Assembly: GCF_027257195.1 (NCBI RefSeq)
Contig: NZ_JAPDFS010000001.1
Span: 518,048 to 582,047, forward strand
DNA length: 64,000 bases
DNA from: Halorubrum sp. F4
GTDB lineage: Archaea > Halobacteriota > Halobacteria > Halobacteriales > Haloferacaceae
Direction of reading: 5' to 3'
Shown: positions 57,493-64,000 of the stretch, one piece after another
How the letters are laid out: every line of letters begins with the position of its first letter
Position numbering within the stretch: the first letter of the stretch is position 1
The notes under the pieces: generated by a model
Told to the model about the DNA's origin: nothing
Databases searched by the model: none
Seen by the model: only the letters and a program-made list of their open reading frames with translations
Translations under genes and position numbers: made by a program

Positions 57493-59214
57493 TCAGTCGT
57501 CCGCGGTCCCGACCGATCGCCCGACGACGCCGTCGTCGTATCCGGGAACCGTTCCGTCGTCGTTCCACCCGCGGATCTCGTAGTACTCCGAGAGGCCCTC
57601 GTCGAAGCCCTCGATCTGGTCGGTGTACGGGACCGTGTCGTCGCCGCGGTCGAAGCCGCGGGCGTTGTTGAACGCGCGCTCCATCTCGACGACCCGGCCG
57701 CCGGTGTCGACCAGTTCCTCGTAGTCGGCGTCGAGAAGCGCCGCGAGTCGCTCGTCGGTGACGACGCCGCGAGAGAACTTACAGATGACCGCGGAGTCGA
57801 GGATCGCGTTGCGGTTCTCCTTCTCGACGATCTTCGGGGGCTTCCCGTCAAGTCCGCTCGGCTCGAAGGCGTCCTCCTTGCTCACGAGCGGGTACTCGTA
57901 CGGATAGAACTCGGCGTACATGTGGTCGGCCCCGCGGTTCGAGGTCGCGAACGCGAGCCCCTGACCGTTGAGGGATCGGCCGTCGTGTGCGGAGAAGGTC
58001 ATTCCCTTCACCGTCCAGTCCTCCGCGCCGAACTCCCCGTGTGCCCGGTGGATCCCCTCCGCGAGCTTGTCGCCGACGCCCTCGCGGTAGGCGATCTGCT
58101 CGACCACGGAGCGGGCGAGCTCGGCGTTGCCGAACTCGTCCTCGCTCTCGAGGAACATCGAGACCACGTTCCCACAGGAGATGGTGTCCATGCCGAGCTC
58201 GTCACACAGCTGGTTGGCCGCCATCACGTCCACCATCTGGTCGACGCCGGCGTTGCTGCCGAACGCCATCACCGTCTCGAACTCCGGACCCTCCGTCTCG
58301 ATGCCGCGCTCCTCGTCGCGGGTCGGGAGCTTGCACGCGAACGCGCAGTTCGAGCAGGTCCCCTTCTTGTACTTCTTCTCCTCGACGCGGTCGCCGGAGA
58401 TGCCCTCGACGCCCTCGAAGGACTGCTCGGAGAAGTAGTAGGAGGGGAGCGCCTCCATCGCGTTCGAGAGCTCGGTCACGCTCGTGGTCCCCTGTCGTTT
58501 CATGATCGAGTCCGAGGTCGCCGCCTCCCGGTGGACCTCACCGGCCTCGCCGGGCCAGTCGAGGTCGACCTCGGCGTCGGCGTCGCCGTCGAACGTGAGC
58601 GCCTTCACGCCCTTCGCGCCGAGGACGGACCCCAGTCCGCCCCGACCGAACGCGCGCGTCTCGGAGGTCATGATCGACGCGAAGCGGACCGCGTTCTCGC
58701 CGGCCGGCCCGATACACGCCAGGTGTTCCGGTTCCAGTCCGTGTTCCGACTCGACGTACTCCGAGACCGCAGGCACCTCCGCCTGATCGAGCTCCGGAAC
58801 CTCCTCGAACTCGACGGTCGGGGTGCCGTCCTCGTCGGCCTCGCGGACGTGTATCGCGAGCAGCTCGTCGCTCGCGCCGACGAGTTCGACGGCGGCGTAA
58901 CCCGCTCCGGTGAAGTTCCGCGAGAGGAACCCGCCCGCGTTCGAGGAGAACATCCCGTTCGTGAGCGGCGAGACGCTCGTCGCCGCCATGCGTCCCGTGT
59001 ACGAGGTCGTGGAGTACTGCATCGGCCCCGTCGAGAAGTAGATCCGGTTCTCCGGACCCAGCGGGTCCGCGTCGAACGGGATCCGCTCGTAGGCGAGCCG
59101 CGTGTTGAGCCCGCGTCCGCCGATGAATTCCGAGAGCACGTCGTCGATCGGCTCCGTCGTGACCGTCCTGTCCGTCAGGTCGATCGAGAGGAGTTCGCCT
59201 TGGGCGTGTTTCAT
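57493..59214 (-). CDS. aldehyde:ferredoxin oxidoreductase (tungsten/molybdenum family)
   Basis: 573 residues. N-terminal pterin domain with EFIGGRGLNTRLAYE and AYTGR-like SYTGRMAATSVSP. [4Fe-4S] cluster cysteines C287, C290 and C294 (TCSNCAFACK) plus a later Cys (VICKFSRG). Oxidises aldehydes to acids using ferredoxin and a bis-pterin W/Mo cofactor. Length is slightly below the 600-residue standard. Divergent from nothing close; 159 bp separate it from the next gene upstream. Confidence 0.93.
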   Translation of the reverse strand: MKHAQGELLSIDLTDRTVTTEPIDDVLSEFIGGRGLNTRLAYERIPFDADPLGPENRIYFSTGPMQYSTTSYTGRMAATSVSPLTNGMFSSNAGGFLSRNFTGAGYAAVELVGASDELLAIHVREADEDGTPTVEFEEVPELDQAEVPAVSEYVESEHGLEPEHLACIGPAGENAVRFASIMTSETRAFGRGGLGSVLGAKGVKALTFDGDADAEVDLDWPGEAGEVHREAATSDSIMKRQGTTSVTELSNAMEALPSYYFSEQSFEGVEGISGDRVEEKKYKKGTCSNCAFACKLPTRDEERGIETEGPEFETVMAFGSNAGVDQMVDVMAANQLCDELGMDTISCGNVVSMFLESEDEFGNAELARSVVEQIAYREGVGDKLAEGIHRAHGEFGAEDWTVKGMTFSAHDGRSLNGQGLAFATSNRGADHMYAEFYPYEYPLVSKEDAFEPSGLDGKPPKIVEKENRNAILDSAVICKFSRGVVTDERLAALLDADYEELVDTGGRVVEMERAFNNARGFDRGDDTVPYTDQIEGFDEGLSEYYEIRGWNDDGTVPGYDDGVVGRSVGTADD

Positions 59215-59373
59215 ATCGATCCCTACGACGGCCAGGCGATAAAAGTTCAGGTGGCTCGCGTCCTCGCGGATCGATCCCGAGACGCGAAGCCGAAACCTTC
59301 GGGAGACGACCCCGATGGGACGGTGCCGACCGCCGGCGTTCGTCGGCCGATTGCCGGCGTCCGGCGGCCGATC

Positions 59374-60033
59374 TCAGCGTCTCTTGCCCGTCGTCAGCTC
59401 CTCGACGGCCCTGTCGCGCCGCTCCTCGCTCTCGCGGATCTCCGCGACGAACTCGTCGACGCGCGCTTTGATCCCGTCGCGAACGTCGTCGGGCGCGAAC
59501 TCCTCGGACATCGACAGCAGCCGAACGAACGCCCGAAGCTCCTCGTCGGTTATCCGTTCGAACTCGTCGGCTTCGATCTTCGCTATCACCTCGTCGACGT
59601 CGATCTGGCCGACGGGATCGACGTTGAACTCGACCCGGACCATCCGGTAGTCCGACCCCGCGAGCCGCTGTTCGGACTTGGCGACGCCCTCCGAGAGCAT
59701 GTCCTTGAACGGAGTGACGTATCCCATCGTCCCCAGATGGAGGAACGCGAGCATGTCGGTTATCCCTCGCGTGTACGCCTCGCGGTCCTCGTCGTCGGGG
59801 TCGAAGACGGTCTTTCGGTCGCGGTCCTCCAGACACTCGTACAGGATGCTGAAATCGAGGACCGCGTTGCGAACCCGCCGGCGGATCCGGTTGCGCTTCT
59901 GTTTCCGGGAGTGTTCGGTGTAGTCGGTCTTGCGACCGAGGAGGAAATCGCGGTCCGAGGGGGTCAAGATCCCGCGAGGTCGGTCGGCGTCCGCCGCCGT
60001 TTCGAGCGACGGGGGAAGCTCGTCTTCGGACAT
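59374..60033 (-). CDS. haloarchaeal protein of unknown function (219 aa)
   Basis: Conserved-looking core: ILTPSDRDFLLGRKTDYTEHS followed by a basic KQKRNRIRRRVRNAVLDFSILYECLEDRDRKTVF, then helical acidic segments. The first part resembles a haloarchaeal family that occurs in several copies per genome. The basic helix may touch nucleic acid. No catalytic motif. Function not known. Confidence 0.7.
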   Translation of the reverse strand: MSEDELPPSLETAADADRPRGILTPSDRDFLLGRKTDYTEHSRKQKRNRIRRRVRNAVLDFSILYECLEDRDRKTVFDPDDEDREAYTRGITDMLAFLHLGTMGYVTPFKDMLSEGVAKSEQRLAGSDYRMVRVEFNVDPVGQIDVDEVIAKIEADEFERITDEELRAFVRLLSMSEEFAPDDVRDGIKARVDEFVAEIRESEERRDRAVEELTTGKRR

Positions 60034-60108
60034 ACCCGAAAACCGGGGTCTCAGCGGATTAATGGTTGTGGTCGGGGAAGTCGTCCGTCCCTCGCGGCTC
60101 GACGGTCG

Positions 60109-61389
60109 CTACGGCCGATCGGTACCCAGCGTCGAGACCACCTCGGTCAGGAGCTCGACCCCGACGTCGAGCGCCCGCTCGTCGAGGTCGAACGTCGGCG
60201 TGTGGTGGCTGGTCGGGTGGTCCGCGCCGACGATGAGGTACAGCGCCCGCCCGCCGTTCCGGTGGACGCGGTCCATGAGGAACGTCGCGTCCTCGCTCGC
60301 CTCCAGCGGTGCCTCGGGAATCACCTCGTCGATGGACGGCACCGTCCGAGCCACGCTTTCGACGAGTTCCGCGAGCGTCGGGTCGCCGTCGACCCGGATC
60401 GACTCGCTGATCCGGCGGATCACCACGTCACACTCGTGAAGCTCCGCGGCCGCGTACAACACCCGTTCGAGTTCGGTCCGCATGTACTCCATCAGTGCAG
60501 TCGTCTCGCCGCGGACCTCGCCGTCGAGGGTGATCTCCTCCGCAATCACGTTGCTGGCGCTCCCGCCCTCGACGCGGCCGAAGTTCACCCGGGTGAGCCC
60601 GTCTCCGTGGCGGGCGATCCCGTAGGCGTTCTGGACCGCCGTCGTCATCGCCTGCATCGCGTTCGTTCCGCCGCTCGGGTCCTTGCCGGCGTGCGCGCTC
60701 GCTCCCTCGAACGTCGCGTTGATGTGTGCCATCGCGAGCGGCCGGGTCGCGTTCGCGACGACCGTACCCGTCGGCCGCCCGAGACCGAGGTGGAACGCGA
60801 GCAGTTCGTCGACGTCGTCGACGTATCCTCCCTCGGTCAGCGGCTTGCCGCCGCCGGCGACCTCCTCGGCCGGCTGGAAGAACACTCTGAACGTCCCCCG
60901 AAAGTCGCTCTCCTTCACCGCCTCGAGCGTTCCGAGCGCGATCGTGGCGTGCGCGTCGTGGCCGCAGGCGTGCATGTACCCCTCGTGTTCCGAGCGGAAT
61001 CCCTCGTCCGCCGGTCGGTGCCCCGCCGCCTCCGACTCCGGGATCGAGACGCCGTCCATGTCGACCCGCAGCCCGACCGTCGGCCCCTCGCCGTTCCGGA
61101 CGGTCGCGACGGCACCCGTGTGTCCCTCGTCGAGACGCTCGAGCAGGGCGGGATCGACGCCCGCGTCGGCCGCGCGGTCGTGCCACTCGATGAGCGTCTC
61201 CTCCGGCGGGACGGCCATCCGGTGGTCCGAGGAGAGTGCCTCACGCCCGATCACCAGCTCGTCGACGCCGATCCGCTCGAGTTCCTCGACGATCCGGGCG
61301 GTCGTGCGGAACTCACACCAGCCGGGCTCCGGGTGCCTGTGGAACGCCCGACGGATCGACGAGAGCCTGTTCCGCACGTCGTGTGACAT
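60109..61389 (-). CDS. M20D amidohydrolase (AbgB/hippurate-hydrolase type)
   Basis: 426 residues. HRHPEPGWCEFRT (residue 17 on), the metal motif HACGHDAHATI, FFQPAEEVAGGGKPLTEGG and an NVIAEE loop match amidohydrolases that cleave N-acyl amino acids such as aminobenzoyl-glutamate or hippurate. Two tandem 11-bp repeats cover its promoter. Confidence 0.92.
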   Translation of the reverse strand: MSHDVRNRLSSIRRAFHRHPEPGWCEFRTTARIVEELERIGVDELVIGREALSSDHRMAVPPEETLIEWHDRAADAGVDPALLERLDEGHTGAVATVRNGEGPTVGLRVDMDGVSIPESEAAGHRPADEGFRSEHEGYMHACGHDAHATIALGTLEAVKESDFRGTFRVFFQPAEEVAGGGKPLTEGGYVDDVDELLAFHLGLGRPTGTVVANATRPLAMAHINATFEGASAHAGKDPSGGTNAMQAMTTAVQNAYGIARHGDGLTRVNFGRVEGGSASNVIAEEITLDGEVRGETTALMEYMRTELERVLYAAAELHECDVVIRRISESIRVDGDPTLAELVESVARTVPSIDEVIPEAPLEASEDATFLMDRVHRNGGRALYLIVGADHPTSHHTPTFDLDERALDVGVELLTEVVSTLGTDRP

Positions 61390-61419
61390 CGTTTCACGGG
61401 CGATATGCCGCGGACGTAG

Positions 61420-61441
61420 TTAAGTGATTCTTAAGTGATTC
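61420..61441. repeat. two tandem exact 11-bp repeats in a promoter
   Basis: TTAAGTGATTC occurs twice without a gap, 31-52 bp upstream of the ATG at 61389. Each copy holds a TTAA that could serve as a TATA core on the minus strand, so the promoter core may be duplicated. Confidence 0.6.
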
Positions 61442-61498
61442 AGTCGACGGCCGCGGTTCGGCCGATCGAAACCGTTCGGCCGGAGTGGGGATCGGATG

Positions 61499-61539
61499 GT
61501 CGGAGAACGGGGGTCGGAGAACGGATGGTCGGAGATCGG
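61499..61539. repeat. 13-bp imperfect tandem repeat, 3 copies
   Basis: GTCGGAGAACGGG, GTCGGAGAACGGA and, three bases later, GTCGGAGATCGG. Intergenic between the amidohydrolase promoter and the end of the transaminase gene. Probably slippage. Confidence 0.5.
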
Positions 61540-61560
61540 TCCTCGCCGACGGCTCCGAGT

Positions 61561-62991
61561 CTATCGCGACGCGGCCGCCTCGGCCGTGACGTGGTCGATC
61601 GCCTCCTCGATCACGTCGAGGGCGGTGTCGGCCAGGTCACGGGTCAACACGAGCGGCGGTAAGAGTCGGAGGACGTTGCCGTGGCGGCCGGCCGTCCAGA
61701 CGAGGACGCCGTGCTCGAAGCAGTACTGCTGGATCGCCTCGACCGCGTCGCCGTCCGGGTCGCCGTTCTCGTCGACGAACTCCGCGCCGATGAACAGCCC
61801 GCGGCCGCGGACCTCGCCGAGGCGGTCGTTGCCCTCGCCCGCGGTCCGGAGCCGACCGCGGACGTGCTCGCCGAGATCGCGGGCGTGCGCCAGCAGGTCG
61901 TGCTCCTGGACGTATTCGATCGCGCGGGTGCCGGCGCGCATCGCGACGACGTGGCCGCGGTAGGTGCCGGCGTGGCCGCCGGCGTCCCACGTGTCGAGGT
62001 CCTCGTGGTAGATAGTCGCCGAGAGCGGGAAGCCGACGCCGCCGAGCGCCTTCGCGGTCGTCATGATGTCGGGCGTGACGCCGTGCCACTCGCTCGCCCA
62101 CCACTGGCCCGAGCGACCCATTCCGCTCTGGATCTCGTCGAACATCAGCGGGATGTCGTTCTCGGTGGCGATCTCGCGGAGCCCCTTCAAAAAGCCCTCG
62201 GGCGGGACGATGACGCCGCCCTCGCCCTGGATCGGCTCGACGAAGATGCCGGCGGGGTTCGCGAGCCCGCCGTAGGGGTCCTCGATGATCTCCTCGACCT
62301 CCTTCAGCGCCCGGGCACACGAGAAGGACTGGCAGCACTCGCCGTCGTCGACCGGACAGACCGAGGCGGCGTCGCCCGACTCGTCGCGGTCGATGAACGG
62401 CGAGGGGTACTTCGCGTGGACCACGTCGGGCAGAAGCGGCGTGTAGTCGTCCTTGAACCCCTTGTTCGAGGTGAGCGCCATCGCGCCGGAGGTCGCGCCG
62501 TGATAGCTCCCGCGGAAGGCGATCAGGCCGTCGCCGCCGGTGTTGTACTTCGCGAGCTTGATCGCGGCCTCGACCGCGTCGCTGCCGGTCGGGCCGCCGA
62601 AGACGACCCGGTTCTCGCCGCGAAGCCCGGGCGGCGCGATCTCGTCGAGCTTCTCGATGAGGTCGAGCCGCGCCTCGGTCGGGAAGTCGACCGTGTGGAC
62701 GAGCTTCTCGGTCTGATCGCGGACGGCCTCCAGTACGTACGGGTTCGAGTGGCCGACGTTCAACACGCCGATGCCGGCGAACATGTCGATGTAGGTGTTG
62801 CCGTCGGCGTCGCGGATCGTCGCGCCCTTCCCCGATTCGAACGCGACGGGGATGTCCTCGGGGTACGCGACCGCGTTACTGTCGATTCGCTCCTGTTTCT
62901 CCAACAGTTCCCGGCTCTTCGGGCCCGGAACCGAGTCGACGTTCGGTGCGTCATCGAAGTGGATCTCCTCGATCGGTGGTCCTGCCGTCAT
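61561..62991 (-). CDS. class III (omega) aminotransferase
   Basis: 476 residues. [17 protein letters not shown] (PLP phosphate site), [26 protein letters not shown] (PLP pyridine Asp) and [15 protein letters not shown] with Schiff-base lysine K314. Groups with 4-aminobutyrate/ornithine/diaminobutyrate aminotransferases and the related amino-acid racemases. A Cys-rich insertion ([18 protein letters not shown], about 214-233) could bind metal and is odd for the family. Substrate unknown. Confidence 0.9.
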   Translation of the reverse strand: MTAGPPIEEIHFDDAPNVDSVPGPKSRELLEKQERIDSNAVAYPEDIPVAFESGKGATIRDADGNTYIDMFAGIGVLNVGHSNPYVLEAVRDQTEKLVHTVDFPTEARLDLIEKLDEIAPPGLRGENRVVFGGPTGSDAVEAAIKLAKYNTGGDGLIAFRGSYHGATSGAMALTSNKGFKDDYTPLLPDVVHAKYPSPFIDRDESGDAASVCPVDDGECCQSFSCARALKEVEEIIEDPYGGLANPAGIFVEPIQGEGGVIVPPEGFLKGLREIATENDIPLMFDEIQSGMGRSGQWWASEWHGVTPDIMTTAKALGGVGFPLSATIYHEDLDTWDAGGHAGTYRGHVVAMRAGTRAIEYVQEHDLLAHARDLGEHVRGRLRTAGEGNDRLGEVRGRGLFIGAEFVDENGDPDGDAVEAIQQYCFEHGVLVWTAGRHGNVLRLLPPLVLTRDLADTALDVIEEAIDHVTAEAAASR

Positions 62992-63082
62992 ACGTCCACT
63001 CACGGCGGTGGTCGTTATATAGGTTATCCACGGATACGGGAACCGCCATATACGAAAATCGATATCGGGATTATCATCCGCG

Positions 63083-64000
63083 TCATCGTTCGGGTCGACG
63101 GTCGAAGACGTCTAGGACCCGGTCCGCATCGTCGTCGGAGAGTCGCGGCAGCCGAACCTCGCGGTCCCGCAGCTCGAGGACGACCGTCGCGGTGTCGAAC
63201 CGATCGTCGAGGCGGTCGCGCTCGAGGCGTATGCCCTCCTCATCCCAGGGTTCGATCCGCCACAGGGCCGTCCCGCATACCCGGTCGTACGCGACGAGGG
63301 CATCCTCGCCGACGTGAGCGTCATCGCCGCCGGCGACGCGGTATTCGACCGCGCCGTACCGGATCAGCGAGTCGGTCGCGACCGCGACGAACGGGACCGC
63401 GGCGGCGACGGCGACGAGGCCGGCGACGGTCCCCCACGCTCGCCCGAGCGCGAAGAGGAGCGCCACGATGAGGGCGAGGACCGAGAGATACCACGGTCCC
63501 GGATGCGCGGCGGGCGAGACCCGCTCGCCGAACAGCCGGCCGACGACCGAGGGACGAACCCGGCACTCCGCGTCCGCGAGGTCGTCCTCGATCGGATCGC
63601 GGACGGGCGGTTCACGCGACCAGCCGAAGTGTCCCCCGGAGGACTCGTCCATCGCGGCGAGGCTGTCGCCGTATAGTCCCGCGAGGTCGAACGCGAACTT
63701 GACGCACACCGCGCTGACGAGTACCGGAACCCCGAACGCGACCGGATCGGCCGCCTCCGTCGCGGTCGCGTCGCCGTCGACGCCGATCGCCTCCGCGACG
63801 ACGGTCACCGTGAGGATCCCGCCGACGAGCACCGTCGCGATCCGGAAGAACACCCCCGAGACCGCCGTCCCCGCGCTCTCCTCACGGTAGCCGCCGCGGT
63901 GGAAGTAGTCGACGGCGGTCGTCCCGGCCTCCGACAAAAGGACGACGAGGACCGCGAGCGCGACCGTCTCGAGCGCGGCGGACGAGAGCGAGTCGGCTCC
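63083..64000 (-). CDS. membrane protein with C-terminal PH-like half (5' end cut by the window)
   Basis: The reading frame stays open to base 64000, so at least 305 residues are encoded and the start lies beyond the window. Hydrophobic segments are at the upstream edge ([12 protein letters not shown]), at [22 protein letters not shown], at [19 protein letters not shown] and at [15 protein letters not shown] with [20 protein letters not shown]. The cytoplasmic C-terminal part ([40 protein letters not shown]) resembles a bacterial PH-like (bPH2/DUF304) domain. A TTG at 63937 is not the start. Confidence 0.7.
   Translation of the reverse strand, partial: GADSLSSAALETVALAVLVVLLSEAGTTAVDYFHRGGYREESAGTAVSGVFFRIATVLVGGILTVTVVAEAIGVDGDATATEAADPVAFGVPVLVSAVCVKFAFDLAGLYGDSLAAMDESSGGHFGWSREPPVRDPIEDDLADAECRVRPSVVGRLFGERVSPAAHPGPWYLSVLALIVALLFALGRAWGTVAGLVAVAAAVPFVAVATDSLIRYGAVEYRVAGGDDAHVGEDALVAYDRVCGTALWRIEPWDEEGIRLERDRLDDRFDTATVVLELRDREVRLPRLSDDDADRVLDVFDRRPER

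Noticed and set aside
57922..61386. Open plus-strand frame of 1154 codons
   Set aside because: Antisense to the aldehyde oxidoreductase, the 219-aa gene and the amidohydrolase, all with clear motifs. Composition is shadow-like.
1..64000. CRISPR array, transposase or integrase
   Set aside because: No regularly spaced repeats and no DDE, tyrosine or HUH enzyme motifs were found. tRNA-Arg and tRNA-Met are not flanked by integrase genes or by a visible repeat of the tRNA end.

Overview
The window is chromosomal DNA of a halophilic archaeon (class Halobacteria). This rests on very high GC with strong GC3 bias, acidic proteins, archaeal information-processing genes (L20a/LX, L31e, L39e, aIF6, aIF2-beta, prefoldin alpha, Dph2, FtsY, XPD-type helicase), TATA-like boxes about 25-30 bp before many start codons (leaderless transcription), and Tat-dependent lipoproteins. 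The gene mix suggests a Halorubrum-like member of the Haloferacales, but that is an inference. Two tRNA genes are present (Arg-TCG and initiator Met-CAT). No rRNA, CRISPR array, transposase or replication origin was seen.

Layout. 0-8.2 kb: a small zinc-finger gene, tRNA-Arg, a RecA-like ATPase, a CoA-binding protein, a cysteine-synthase-family enzyme, thrS, a sensor kinase and a class V aminotransferase. 8.2-18 kb: an iron/siderophore island. Two minus-strand operons encode two substrate-binding lipoproteins, two small flavoproteins, a DUF-type protein, a FecCD permease and its ATPase. Beside them lie dpsA, a two-gene unit (59 aa plus amphi-Trp protein) and a DtxR-family regulator. Eight palindromes of the form TTAGGnnnnnCCTAA or close to it sit in front of these genes. 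Three promoters carry two boxes exactly 36 bp apart, flanking the TATA element. 18-27 kb: a methyltransferase, two MFS transporters, a GH13 glucosidase, an SDR enzyme, an Lrp/AsnC regulator coupled to an aminotransferase, and a GIDE-like membrane protein. 27-34.5 kb: a nitrous-oxide reduction cluster (Bat-type regulator, BlaI-type regulator, nosZ, membrane protein, nosD, nosF, nosY). 34.6-47 kb: mixed metabolism, a large haloarchaeal protein of unknown function, dph2, an MFS transporter and an XPD/Rad3-type helicase.

47-51.2 kb: translation and protein targeting. This part has aIF2-beta with a TRAM domain, initiator tRNA-Met, ftsY, pfdA, rpl20a, aIF6, rpl31e and rpl39e, with the last six forming one tightly packed minus-strand run. 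51.3-64 kb: M20 peptidases, a DUF357 protein, a pirin, a GNAT and USP pair, a DUF5806 protein followed by a second orphan sensor kinase, an aldehyde:ferredoxin oxidoreductase, a class III aminotransferase and a membrane protein cut by the window edge.

How they work together. The iron island reads as one regulon. The DtxR-like protein would sense metal, repress uptake of ferric siderophore and its own gene, and probably also act on dpsA and the amphi-Trp unit. The two flavoproteins lack both a recognisable NAD(P) domain and a redox CxxC and are candidates for releasing iron from the imported siderophore. The nos genes supply N2O respiration with their own two regulators. Several real genes are very short (37-59 aa), and some start with GTG.
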